A stretch of DNA of 64,000 nucleotides, taken from Chloroflexota bacterium. Lineage in GTDB: Bacteria; Chloroflexota; UBA11872. Numbering within the stretch: the first letter of the stretch is position 1; every line of letters begins with the position of its first letter. The position numbers and the translations under genes are program-made. The stretch is from assembly GCA_022821645.1 (NCBI GenBank), contig JAJEDE010000027.1, positions 1 through 64,000 on the forward strand, in the 5' to 3' direction. Of the stretch, positions 27,835-36,479 are shown piece after piece. The notes under the pieces were generated by a model, which was not told where the DNA came from, searched no databases, and saw only the letters and a program-made list of their open reading frames with translations.

Positions 27835-28118
27835 GCGGCTTCGGCCGCCCGCAACTGCCGCACCAGGCGCGACAAGCTGCGCGCCGCCTTGCGGCGGTGG
27901 ATGATGCCCTTGCGCGCGGCGCCGTCGAGACGACTCTGGGCCTCGCGGATGGCGGCCCGCGCCGCGTCGGTGTCGCCCGACTCGATCGCCTCACGGGCCT
28001 GTCTGACAAACGTTCGCACCGCCGAACGGGTGCTCACGTTGCGGGCGCGCAGGAATCGCTGTCGGCGCACTTGCTTGGCCCGGCGTTGCTGTCGGACGAG
28101 TTCTTTAGGTGATGGCAC
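27831..28118 (-). CDS. rpsT: 30S ribosomal protein S20
   Basis: A 95-residue, strongly basic, all-helical protein (PSPKELVRQQRRAKQVRRQR at the N-terminus, KGIIHRRKAARSLSRL near the C-terminus), typical of bS20, which binds 16S rRNA early in 30S assembly. GTG 28118 is chosen because upstream residues do not fit the family. A -10 match TATAGT is present on the minus strand at 28164-28169, about 45 bases upstream. Stop codons of rpsT and holA overlap on opposite strands. Confidence 0.92.
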   Translation of the reverse strand: MPSPKELVRQQRRAKQVRRQRFLRARNVSTRSAVRTFVRQAREAIESGDTDAARAAIREAQSRLDGAARKGIIHRRKAARSLSRLVRQLRAAEAA

Positions 28119-28216
28119 GAGACAGGCGTACCCAGGGACGCAAACTCTCAGAGGTAGGCCACTACTATACCAACCACGCCGCCGGGTTCGGTCAGCCGTC
28201 AAATTAGGGGAATCGT

Positions 28217-29263
28217 GTGCCGGTAATCGCGCTGGCAGGCGATTTCGAGGCCGGGGTCGAGGCCGCCTTCGCCGCCGCCGTCGGCCAGTACGTTGTTGCG
28301 GCGCCGCAGGGACGGCTGGGAGTCCAGACCGGGGCCATGTCCCTGCCGGACCCGCGCCTGCACGACCTCCAGGCTGTGTTTCGCGCGGCCCAGACGGTTC
28401 CCGTTTCGTTCACCCTCTGGCACGCGCCGGGCCACGCGCTGGCGGCAGGCGAGCTACCCAACGCCGAATGGATCGGTCGCCTGCGCACTGCCGACGCGCT
28501 GCTCCTGGTCGTCTCGGGTGAAGGCGGCCTGAAAGCCGCCGCCGATCGTCTCGACGCCCTGCACACCGAACTGGCCGTGCTTGACCTGGCCGTGCTCGAA
28601 CCGGCCCAACAACGCCTGCAGGAACGCCTGACCAGCGGTCCGCGCGTCGAACGCCGTGAGGCCCGCGAGCAACTCGCCGTCGTGAGCCGGGCTCGTGAGG
28701 CGCTCGAAGCCAACCGTCCAATGCTGGAGGGGCTCGCCCCGCAGGCAGTCGTCAGCCTTCGCGGCTTCGGCCTGCTCAGCGCCAAGCCGTGCGCCGTGGC
28801 CTGCAACGCGCCGGACGATGACGCCGCGGCCATTGAGGCGCAGCGGTCCGCCGGGGGCCTGGACGACTGGTGCGTGGTTGCGGCCGCCACCGAAGGGGAA
28901 CTGGACGACCTGCCGGAGGAAGACGCGGCCGCGTTCCGCGAAGACCTGGGCCTTCCCGGCCTGGCCTCCGACCGAGTCGGTCAGGCGCTGCGAACAGCCC
29001 TCAACCAGATCACGTTCTATACCGGCAACACACGCTCAGTGAACGCCTGGATGCTGCCGCGCGGCGCGACCGCGCTCGACGCCGCCGGAACCATCCACAG
29101 TGATCTGGCGGCGGGCTTCATTCGGGCGGACGCCGTGGCGGCGGACGAGCTTGTCGAGGGGGGCTCGCTGGCTGCGCTGCGGGAACGCGGCCAACTGCGT
29201 CGAGTCGGTCGCGAATACGTGGTCCCGGACGGCGAGGTGATCCAGGTCCACTTCAGCCGATAG
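28217..29263 (+). CDS. YchF/OBG-like protein with degenerate nucleotide-binding motifs
   Basis: The 348-residue product aligns by eye with YchF-type ATPases: LPDPRLHDL, a coiled-coil middle (ELAVLDLAVLEPAQQRLQERL), and a C-terminal TGS/DUF933-like domain (NQITFYTGNTRSVNAWMLPRGATALDAAG-type text with IHSDLAAGFIRADAV). However, the P-loop position reads AGDFEAGVEAAF with no GKS/T, the DxxG position reads WHAPGH, and the NxxE region reads CNAPDD. It is therefore probably a non-hydrolysing paralogue, possibly still ribosome-associated. GTG 28217 has AGGGGA five bases upstream. Its end overlaps pyrD tail-to-tail. Confidence 0.7.
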   Translation: MPVIALAGDFEAGVEAAFAAAVGQYVVAAPQGRLGVQTGAMSLPDPRLHDLQAVFRAAQTVPVSFTLWHAPGHALAAGELPNAEWIGRLRTADALLLVVSGEGGLKAAADRLDALHTELAVLDLAVLEPAQQRLQERLTSGPRVERREAREQLAVVSRAREALEANRPMLEGLAPQAVVSLRGFGLLSAKPCAVACNAPDDDAAAIEAQRSAGGLDDWCVVAAATEGELDDLPEEDAAAFREDLGLPGLASDRVGQALRTALNQITFYTGNTRSVNAWMLPRGATALDAAGTIHSDLAAGFIRADAVAADELVEGGSLAALRERGQLRRVGREYVVPDGEVIQVHFSR

Positions 29264-30257
29264 CCTGCTCCGGTCGCGCTAGCCCAACCACGTCGTCGAT
29301 GGCCTCGAAACGGCGGCTCTGGAGGTAGCCGCAGAGCCCTTCAATGAGGCGCTCGGCGGTGCGCGGCTCCCTGAACGTTGCGGTTCCGACCTGCACTGCC
29401 GAGGCCCCGGCCATGAGGAATTGCAGCGCGTCGTCCGTGGTCACGACGCCACCCATGCCAATGATGGGGATCGAGACCGCTCCGGCGACGTCGTAGACGC
29501 AGCGAACGGCCAGCGGTCGGATGGCCGGGCCTGACAACCCGCCGGCGCCGGCGCCCAGAAACGGCAGCGCCGCGTCGGTATCGATCACCATTCCGAGCAG
29601 GGTGTTGATCAGCGAGAGGGTGTCGGCTCCGGCGTCTTGGGCGGCGCGCGCGATCGGCCGCAGGTCGGTCACGTTGGGCGAGAGCTTGGCAATAACCGGC
29701 AGCGACACACCCTGCCGCACGGCCTTGACGGTGGCCGCGGTCGTCGTGGGATCGGTCGAGTAATCCAGCCCACCGGCCACGTTCGGACACGACAAGTTGG
29801 CCTCGATGGCCGCGACGTTTTCCAGCCCGTCGAATCGGGCAGCCAGCGACGTCCAGCTCTCCGGATCGTGCGCCGCGATGCTGACGACCACCGGGCATGG
29901 CAATTCCGCCCAGATCGGCGCCTTTTCGCGGACCGCGCCTTCGCCGCCCGGATTCGGCAGCCCGATCGAATTCAACATCCCGGACGGCGTCTCGACCGTG
30001 CGGGGCGTCCGGTTGCCCTCGCGCGGCTCCGGGGTCACCGTCTTGGTGACGATGGCGCCAAGCGCGGCCAGGTTCACGACGTCCCGGTACTCGTCACCGA
30101 ATCCAAACGTGCCCGACGCGGTAAGGACCGGCGCCCGCAGGCGCAGTCCGCGCGGATGGCCGGGCGCGAGGTTTACAGCCAGCGGCGATGTCACTGAAAC
30201 GCCAGTCGTCGTGGTTATCGCTCGCAGGCGTCCGGCCGCATGCGCCGAGGCTAGCAT
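29253..30257 (-). CDS. pyrD: Dihydroorotate dehydrogenase (class 1, 1B-like)
   Basis: A 334-residue FMN enzyme of pyrimidine synthesis. Key segments: LTASGTFGFGDEY, NSIGLPNPG, ANLSCPNVAGG (Cys base of class 1 enzymes), VIAKLSPNV, LINTLLGM and IIGMGGVVTTDDALQFLMAGASAVQVGT. Class 1B enzymes use NAD through PyrK, which is not in this window. ATG 30257 is the longest start; a GTG at 30194 nearer the conserved region is an alternative. It is transcribed divergently from parA. Confidence 0.9.
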   Translation of the reverse strand: MLASAHAAGRLRAITTTTGVSVTSPLAVNLAPGHPRGLRLRAPVLTASGTFGFGDEYRDVVNLAALGAIVTKTVTPEPREGNRTPRTVETPSGMLNSIGLPNPGGEGAVREKAPIWAELPCPVVVSIAAHDPESWTSLAARFDGLENVAAIEANLSCPNVAGGLDYSTDPTTTAATVKAVRQGVSLPVIAKLSPNVTDLRPIARAAQDAGADTLSLINTLLGMVIDTDAALPFLGAGAGGLSGPAIRPLAVRCVYDVAGAVSIPIIGMGGVVTTDDALQFLMAGASAVQVGTATFREPRTAERLIEGLCGYLQSRRFEAIDDVVGLARPEQAIG

Positions 30258-30289
30258 GGGGTAACGACCAGTTTCCGCCGAAACTTATG

Positions 30290-30319
30290 TTGACTGCCAG
30301 AAAGCCTCTGGCATAGCAT
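30290..30319 (+). promoter_or_regulatory. parA promoter with a palindrome filling its spacer
   Basis: TTGACT (30290-30295), an 18-base spacer and TAGCAT (30314-30319). The inverted repeat TGCCAGA-AAGCC-TCTGGCA (30295-30313) occupies the spacer almost exactly, so a dimeric repressor bound there would occlude RNA polymerase. Autorepression by a ParA- or ParB-type protein is one possibility; no regulator can be named from the sequence. Confidence 0.6.
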
Positions 30320-30374
30320 CCCTTCAGATCGTCGCCGTGGGGGCCGGTGGGCGACGCTTCCGTGGAGGCTCCCC

Positions 30375-31151
30375 ATGGCCGTGACTATCGCCATCGCCAA
30401 CCAGAAGGGCGGCGTTGGCAAGACGACCACCACATCCAACTTGGCGTCCACCCTTGCGCGCGCCGGTTCGAGGCTACTGGTGATCGACTGCGATCCGCAG
30501 TCCAACCTCACCTCTTCGTTTGGCGTCGAACGCGTGATGGACGCCAGCCTGGCCGACGCCCTGCTGAACCGAGACGTCGAACTGCCCCGCTACCGGGTCA
30601 ACGATCCTTCCGGTGGCACCGTGGACGTTGTGCCGGCCTCGCCCGAACTCGCCCGCGTGGAGACCACCCTGCAGACCAAGCTGGGACGCGAACTGCGCCT
30701 GCGCGAGCACGTGCTGCGCGTGGACAAGGACTACGACTACATCCTCTTCGACACCCCGCCGTCGCTGGGCGTACTCACCATCAATGCGCTGGTGGCGGCC
30801 GAATGGGTCATCATCCCCACCGAAGCCCGCTTCTTCTCGCTGCAAGGCTTGCAGATGCTGAATGAGAGCATCGAGGAGGTCACGTTCCTCAACCCGCGCC
30901 TGAAGGTGCTGGGCATTGTGCTCAGCAAGTTCGATCGACGGCTGCGCGAGGAGAAGACCGTGGCCGAATACCTGCGCGAACGCTGGGGCGCCGGAGTCTT
31001 CGAGTCCGACATCCCAACCAACAGCAAGATCCTGGAAGCCGCCAGCACCGGCGTCTCGATCTTCGCCGCCGGCAGCGGCAACCGCGGCGCCCGCCGCGCG
31101 GTCAAGGCCTACGAGACGCTGGCCGCGGAGGTGCGTTCCCGTGCCGCCTAG
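30375..31151 (+). CDS. parA: ParA/Soj family partitioning ATPase
   Basis: A 258-residue deviant-Walker ATPase: NQKGGVGKTTTTSNLA (signature Lys and P-loop, residues 10-18), VIDCDPQSNLTSSFG, ILFDTPPSLGVLTINAL. It has no N-terminal HTH, as in chromosomal Soj proteins. ParA forms ATP-dependent dimers on nucleoid DNA and moves ParB-bound origins. No parB follows; instead ftsZ starts inside its last codons. GGAGG lies five bases before ATG 30375. Confidence 0.88.
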   Translation: MAVTIAIANQKGGVGKTTTTSNLASTLARAGSRLLVIDCDPQSNLTSSFGVERVMDASLADALLNRDVELPRYRVNDPSGGTVDVVPASPELARVETTLQTKLGRELRLREHVLRVDKDYDYILFDTPPSLGVLTINALVAAEWVIIPTEARFFSLQGLQMLNESIEEVTFLNPRLKVLGIVLSKFDRRLREEKTVAEYLRERWGAGVFESDIPTNSKILEAASTGVSIFAAGSGNRGARRAVKAYETLAAEVRSRAA

Positions 31152-32325
31152 GGACCGCGGCGGGTTTGACCCCGACCGCCTGGACGACCTGCGGCGACCG
31201 GAAAACCTGGTGCCGCGAATCCTGCGCCAGGAGCCGGAACCCGGCTCGCGCAACACGATCCCGGGCCTCACCGACATCCGCGTCATCGGCGTCGGCGGCG
31301 CCGGCAACAACGCCGTCAACCGCATGGTCGCCGCCGAACTCGACGGCGTGGAGTTCATTTCCGTCAACACCGACGCGCAGGACCTGTCGGCATCCAACGC
31401 CCACCGGCGCCTCCTGATTGGCAGCCGGGCCACCGACCACCTGGGCTCGGGCGGCGACCCACGGCTCGGCGAGCGAGCAGCCGGCGAGAGCAGCGACGAA
31501 CTGGCCGACCTTGTTGATGGCGCCGACATGGTGTTCATCACCGCCGGCATGGGCGGCGGGACGGGCACCGGCGCGACGCCGATCCTGGCTGACCGCGCCA
31601 TGGAGGCCGGCGCGCTGACCGTGGCGGTCGTCACCGTGCCGTTCAGCTTCGAAGGTTCGCGGCGCGTCCAGGTCGCCAGTCACGGCCTTGCCGAACTCGA
31701 GAGCCGCGTGGACGCCCTGATCACGCTGCACAACGACAAGCTGCTGGAGCACGCCAGCGCCAGCACCGCATTCTCCGACGCGTTCCTGATGGCCGACGAG
31801 ATGCTGCATCGCGGGGTGCAGGGCGTCACCGACCTGATTACGACCACAGGGCTGGTCAACGTGGACTTTGCCGACGTGCGCTCGGTGATGCGCGCCTCCG
31901 GCACAGCCATGATGGGCGTCGGTGAGGCCGCCGGCGAAGAGCGCGCGCTGCGCGCCGTGCGCCAGGCGATGGAGAGCCCGCTGCTTGAAACCTCGATTGA
32001 CGACGCACGGGGCGTGCTGATCAACATCACGGCCTCGGAAGACGTGGGCATTGCGGAAATCAACGCTGCCGCAGAGCACGTCACCGCCGTCGCCGCGCCC
32101 GATGCCAACATCATCTTTGGCACGGTGGTCGATCCGCGCATGGGCCAGGCAATTCGAGTCACGCTGATTGCGACCGGGTTCGAGGCCGCGCGTTCAGCGG
32201 ATGTTCCGCGGGCCGGGCCTGGTCGACGCCAAAGCCCCCGAACTACTCGTTTGATGGGACGTGAACGCCTGGCGGACGACGACGTTGACGTGCCGGCCTT
32301 TTTGCGTCGCCGCTCGCCGTCCTAA
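31141..32325 (+). CDS. ftsZ: Cell division protein FtsZ
   Basis: A 394-residue tubulin-like GTPase from GTG 31141 (GGAGG nine bases upstream, within parA). Motifs in order: IGVGGAGNNAVNRM, FISVNTDAQDL, the tubulin signature GMGGGTGTGATP, then FDVR-equivalent FADVRSVM. The tail ends DVDVPAFLRRR, the conserved C-terminal peptide that binds membrane tethers. The linker is short. The start overlaps the parA stop by 11 bases. ftsZ normally lies in the dcw cluster after ftsA; here no dcw gene is nearby and it is joined to parA. Confidence 0.95.
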   Translation: MPPRDRGGFDPDRLDDLRRPENLVPRILRQEPEPGSRNTIPGLTDIRVIGVGGAGNNAVNRMVAAELDGVEFISVNTDAQDLSASNAHRRLLIGSRATDHLGSGGDPRLGERAAGESSDELADLVDGADMVFITAGMGGGTGTGATPILADRAMEAGALTVAVVTVPFSFEGSRRVQVASHGLAELESRVDALITLHNDKLLEHASASTAFSDAFLMADEMLHRGVQGVTDLITTTGLVNVDFADVRSVMRASGTAMMGVGEAAGEERALRAVRQAMESPLLETSIDDARGVLINITASEDVGIAEINAAAEHVTAVAAPDANIIFGTVVDPRMGQAIRVTLIATGFEAARSADVPRAGPGRRQSPRTTRLMGRERLADDDVDVPAFLRRRSPS

Positions 32326-32380
32326 GCTCTTCACGCCAGCGCAGCCGCGGCCTGACCGCGGTAGCCGGAGATTCTGAGGC

Positions 32381-34411
32381 GTGACCCAGGTTCGAGACGG
32401 GACGGAACAGGGCCGGCAATTTGCCCGCTGGTTGGCGGACCAGGCCGACGCGGCCCTGGACGCATCCATGCTGGACGCCGGCCGGCTCCTCCTGCAGTTG
32501 CGCGCCAACCGCGCATTCCTCGGTCACATCGAACGTGCGGGAACCACCGTGGCCGAGCGCGGTGGGTCACTTTCCGGCCTGCTCGCCACCGCCCTCGAAC
32601 GGATGGGCGCGTTGGGCGCGGCGGTGTTGCGTGACGCCCATCCGTCGCAGCACGAGACCATCGTCGATCAACTCGTCCAGTTGCAGACCGCCGCCGTCCA
32701 GGCTCTCGTCCGCGGTTACGACGCCATCGTTCCAATCAACGCGACGCCTACTGAGCGCGAACGTCTGCTCGACAACACGGTGCGAGCGTTGGACCGGATC
32801 AACAGCGTCATTAACTCCTCCCTGGAGTTGGACGAGGTCCTGGTGGCCACCGTCGAGTCCGTCTCGGATCACCTTGACGTCTCCGAGGTCACGATCTACC
32901 TCTACGACGAGGCCATCGACCGCCTGATTCTCAGCGCCACCCGCGCCTTCAATCCGGAAGCGGTCGGCCAGACAACGCTCGCCCTCGGCGAGGGCATCAT
33001 CGGCTGGGCGGCCCAGGTGGGTCAGCCGGTGGCCGTGCGCGACGCCTGGAGCGATCCGCGCTTCAAGTACGTCCCCGGCCTCGGCGAGGAAGACCTGCGC
33101 AGCTTCCTCGTCGTTCCCATCGTGCTCTTTACGGTCGAACGCCTCATCGGTGTCCTCAGCATGGCCAGCCCGGAGTTCCGCGACTTCACGGACGAGGAAG
33201 CCCGCTTCGCCGAGATCACCGCCGGGCAGCTCGCCATCGCCGTGGAGAATGCCCGCCTCCACGGGCAAACCGACGACGCCTTACACGGCAAGATCGAACA
33301 GCTCACCACCGTCCAGAACCTTGCGCGCACGCTCACCTCGGACCTCGAACCCGCCTCGGTCCTGGCCCAGATCGCGCAGACCGCCGCCCACCTGATCGGC
33401 GTGGACAAGGCCGCCATCTGGCAGCTGGACGAGGACGGCAGGCGCATGCGAATCGTCGCCTCCCACAACCTGGGCGACGCCTACCGCCGGCACAGCCTGG
33501 GCATCGGCGACGGCGTGGTCGGCCGGGCCGTTTCCACCCGGGCGCCGGTGGTTGTCAACGATGCGCTGAACGACGCACGCCTGGTCGCCACCCGCGAACT
33601 CATCGCCACGGAAGGCTACGGCGCCCTGTTCAGCGTCCCGCTGATCCTGCGCGACCGGGCGGTCGGCGCCATCAGCCTGTACAGCCCCGCCCCCAACGAA
33701 TACACCCAGGAACAGGTGGACCTGGCCTTCACCTTCGCCAACCACGCGGCTATCGCCATCGAGAACGCCCGGCTCTTCGAGGAAGTGCGCCAGGGCCTCG
33801 AAACCAAATCCATCCTGCTCCAGGAAATGCACCACCGCGTCAAGAACAACATGCAAACCATCGCGTCACTACTCGAGATGCAAGCGCGCCGCACCGAAAC
33901 CCAGGAAGCCTCCACGCTGCTCAAGCTCAGCGCCGGCCGCATCGGCGGCATGGCGCGCGTCCACGACCTTCTCTCCCAGGACGCCATCGGACAGACCACC
34001 GTGCACCAGATCATCGACTCAATGGCCGACATGCTGCGCGGCGACCTGAATGCCAGCGGCCGTCGCATCGATATCACCGTTGACGCGCGGCCCGGCCGCA
34101 TCCAGTCCGAAAAGGCCACCGTATTCGCGCTCGTCATCAACGAATTGCTGTGGAACGCCGTGGAGCACGGCATGGCCGGACGAACCACCGGCCGTATTCA
34201 CGTGGACGCCTCCGCGCACAACGGTCGGCTGGCCATTTCGATCGAGGACGACGGCATCGGCCTGCCCGACGGCTTCAGCCTCATGCGCGATCAGGGCCTC
34301 GGCCTCACCATCGTTCGCAACCTGGTGGAGCGAAACCTCGACGGCGACTTCGACATCACCCCGCGCCCGGACGCCGAGGGCGCCGTCGCCACCCTGCGGT
34401 TTCGCCCCTAG
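32381..34411 (+). CDS. Soluble sensor histidine kinase: two GAF domains, HisKA_2, HATPase
   Basis: A 676-residue cytoplasmic kinase without membrane segments. An N-terminal helical region (~1-140) is followed by GAF 1 (~145-300, LGEGIIGWAAQ, LRSFLVVPI) and GAF 2 (~310-470, LGIGDGVVGRAV, ALFSVPLILRDRAVG). The phosphoacceptor region is LQEMHHRVKNNMQTI, the HisKA_2 class also found in PdtaS. The ATPase has NELLWNAVEHG (N box), EDDGIGLPDG (G1) and GLGLTIVRNLV (G2). Similar kinases pair with RNA-binding ANTAR regulators, but no response regulator gene is adjacent. The ligand is unknown. Confidence 0.9.
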   Translation: MTQVRDGTEQGRQFARWLADQADAALDASMLDAGRLLLQLRANRAFLGHIERAGTTVAERGGSLSGLLATALERMGALGAAVLRDAHPSQHETIVDQLVQLQTAAVQALVRGYDAIVPINATPTERERLLDNTVRALDRINSVINSSLELDEVLVATVESVSDHLDVSEVTIYLYDEAIDRLILSATRAFNPEAVGQTTLALGEGIIGWAAQVGQPVAVRDAWSDPRFKYVPGLGEEDLRSFLVVPIVLFTVERLIGVLSMASPEFRDFTDEEARFAEITAGQLAIAVENARLHGQTDDALHGKIEQLTTVQNLARTLTSDLEPASVLAQIAQTAAHLIGVDKAAIWQLDEDGRRMRIVASHNLGDAYRRHSLGIGDGVVGRAVSTRAPVVVNDALNDARLVATRELIATEGYGALFSVPLILRDRAVGAISLYSPAPNEYTQEQVDLAFTFANHAAIAIENARLFEEVRQGLETKSILLQEMHHRVKNNMQTIASLLEMQARRTETQEASTLLKLSAGRIGGMARVHDLLSQDAIGQTTVHQIIDSMADMLRGDLNASGRRIDITVDARPGRIQSEKATVFALVINELLWNAVEHGMAGRTTGRIHVDASAHNGRLAISIEDDGIGLPDGFSLMRDQGLGLTIVRNLVERNLDGDFDITPRPDAEGAVATLRFRP

Positions 34412-35313
34412 CCGTCCCCCGCCTCGCGCGCGCTTCGCCCGAACACGACCACCGAAATCACCCCGGCCAGCGCCAACAGCGCGCCCAGTACGGCGCTTGG
34501 GCCCGGAATCTCGCCGTAAAGCAGCGCCCCAAGGATCACGCCGCCGGTCACCTCCTGGGTTGTGATGACGTTGGGAATCGTCGCGGTTGCCCGCCGCAGT
34601 GCCGCGTTGAGGAAGGTGTGACCGAGACCCAGCGGCACCAGGCCAAGGATCGCAATCGCCACGATGCGCCCCCCGTCGTAGGCCCCCGCGTCAAACGAGA
34701 CGACCGCATACGGAAGCGCCAGCAGCGCCGCCCATCCGTACACCGCGAATACGTACGCCGGCAGCGGCATCGCCCCGCGGTAGTAACGACCCGCCAGCAC
34801 GTACGCCGCCAACGCCGCGCCCGATCCGGCCGCCGCCAGGTCGCCGCTCAGCGTCGCCCCGCTCTCGGCCGGCTCGAACCCGACCAGAATCGCAATCCCG
34901 GCCACCGCCGCCAGCACGCCGACGATCTGCATGGCTCGCGGCGGCTCCCGCAGGATGACCGCCGACCCCAGCGCCACCAGCGCCGGCGACCCGTACACCA
35001 GCGCCAGGGTGTGCGCCGTGGTCGTCGTCTGCGCCGCCAGCGTGAACAGAAGGAAATGCGCGTAGAGCGTCGCCCCGAGGATGGCCGTGCGCCGCTCGCG
35101 AAGGTGCGCCAGCGAGGCCCCGGAAATCCGGGCCAACCCAAACGCTACGAGCGTCGCCAGCCCCAGCCGCCACAGCGTCACTTCCGCGGCGCTCACCGGC
35201 ACGGCCAAACGCGAAAGCGGCGCTCCCAGCGAAAACGCCGCCGCCGCCGCCGCGCTCAACCCAACCGCGCGGCGCGTGCTCGACGTCAGTGCGTCGGCCC
35301 CTCGCCCAGCCAC
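34408..35313 (-). CDS. EamA/DMT-family permease
   Basis: A roughly 301-residue, very hydrophobic protein with about ten predicted membrane helices in two repeats, typical of EamA drug/metabolite transporters (for example LALVYGSPALVALGSAVIL in the first half and VTGGVILGALLYGEI in the second). Substrate unknown; relatives export amino acids or nucleobases. GTG 35313 is preferred (GAGG five bases upstream) and lies inside the end of hemB; TTG 35334 is also possible. Its stop overlaps that of the histidine kinase on the other strand. Confidence 0.82.
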   Translation of the reverse strand: MAGRGADALTSSTRRAVGLSAAAAAAFSLGAPLSRLAVPVSAAEVTLWRLGLATLVAFGLARISGASLAHLRERRTAILGATLYAHFLLFTLAAQTTTTAHTLALVYGSPALVALGSAVILREPPRAMQIVGVLAAVAGIAILVGFEPAESGATLSGDLAAAGSGAALAAYVLAGRYYRGAMPLPAYVFAVYGWAALLALPYAVVSFDAGAYDGGRIVAIAILGLVPLGLGHTFLNAALRRATATIPNVITTQEVTGGVILGALLYGEIPGPSAVLGALLALAGVISVVVFGRSAREAGDG

Positions 35314-36311
35314 CGCGCCGCCTCGGGCGCCCAATACGTGATGATGATGTCGGCCCCCGCCCGCGCCACCGCCGTCAGCGCCTCCATTGCCGCCGCGCGT
35401 TCATCCAGCCAGCCCCGTTCAGCCGCCGCCTTGATTGCCGCGAACTCGCCGCTCACCAGGTAGGCCGCCAGCGGCGCGTCGTATTCGGCGCGCACTCGCG
35501 CAATCACGTCCAGGTAGGTCAGCGCGGGCTTGACCATCACGATGTCCGCGCCCTCCTCCAGGTCCAGCCCGACCTCGCGCAGCGCCTCGCGCGCGTTGCC
35601 GGGATCCATCTGGTAGCCGCGACGGTCTCCGAATGCCGGGGCCGAACCTGACGCTTCCCTGAATGGCCCGTAGAACGCGCTGGCGTACTTGGCCGCGTAG
35701 GCCATGATTGCCGTCTCGCTGAATCCCTCCGCGTCCAGCACCGACCGGATCGCGCCCACGCGCCCATCCATCATGTCCGACGGCGCCACCACGTCCGCCC
35801 CGGCCTGGGCATGCGAAAGCGCCACTTCCGTGATTCGCTCCACCGAGGCGTCGTTGTCAATGGTGTGGCCATGCAAGACGCCGCAATGCCCATGATCCGT
35901 ATACGCACACAGGCAGACGTCCGTAAACACCACCAATTCCGGAGCGGCCGCCTTGATTTCCCCAATCGCCCGCTGCACGGCCCCGTCAGACGCGGAAGCT
36001 TCATCGCCTACCGGCGACTTCACCGCCGCCTGCCCGAACAGCAGCACGCCCTGAATCCCCGCGTCCGCCACCTCTCGAGCCGCCGCACCCATCCGGTCCA
36101 CCGACCGCTGCAGCTGTCCCGGGAGCGACCCGATTTCCCGTTCGACGCCGTCGCCCGGCACTACAAACATGGGATACAGCAACCGATCCACCGACAGCCG
36201 CGTCTCCCGAACCAGCCGCCGCAACCCGCTTGACCGTCGTAACCGCCGCGGCCGCTGCGCACCCGCCGCGTCAGCGGCCGCCACCGGTTCACTCAGCCGT
36301 TCGCGCAACAC
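35286..36311 (-). CDS. hemB: Delta-aminolevulinic acid dehydratase (porphobilinogen synthase)
   Basis: A 341-residue enzyme that joins two aminolevulinate molecules. The zinc-binding loop DVCLCAYTDHGHC, the Schiff-base lysines in AYAAKYAS and IVMVKPAL, and FYGPFREA/GDRRGYQMDP are present. GTG 36311 has GGAGGG six bases upstream. It supplies the porphobilinogen used by HemC at 45347. It is separated from the siroheme operon and precedes the EamA permease, with overlapping frames. Confidence 0.95.
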   Translation of the reverse strand: MLRERLSEPVAAADAAGAQRPRRLRRSSGLRRLVRETRLSVDRLLYPMFVVPGDGVEREIGSLPGQLQRSVDRMGAAAREVADAGIQGVLLFGQAAVKSPVGDEASASDGAVQRAIGEIKAAAPELVVFTDVCLCAYTDHGHCGVLHGHTIDNDASVERITEVALSHAQAGADVVAPSDMMDGRVGAIRSVLDAEGFSETAIMAYAAKYASAFYGPFREASGSAPAFGDRRGYQMDPGNAREALREVGLDLEEGADIVMVKPALTYLDVIARVRAEYDAPLAAYLVSGEFAAIKAAAERGWLDERAAAMEALTAVARAGADIIITYWAPEAARWLGEGPTH

Positions 36312-36479
36312 CTCGCGCCCTCCAGCCTCGGAGTGCCATTCTAAGCGTGCAGGTTGGTCGCGAGCCTGGCAGGCCCACCCGACGGCATCTCACCTACACC
36401 GAACCGGGGAGGCAGCGCTGTTCGTACGGCACCGCGAACAGCCGGCTCGCTGCAACGATCATTTCCTGCCGAGTGCCCT

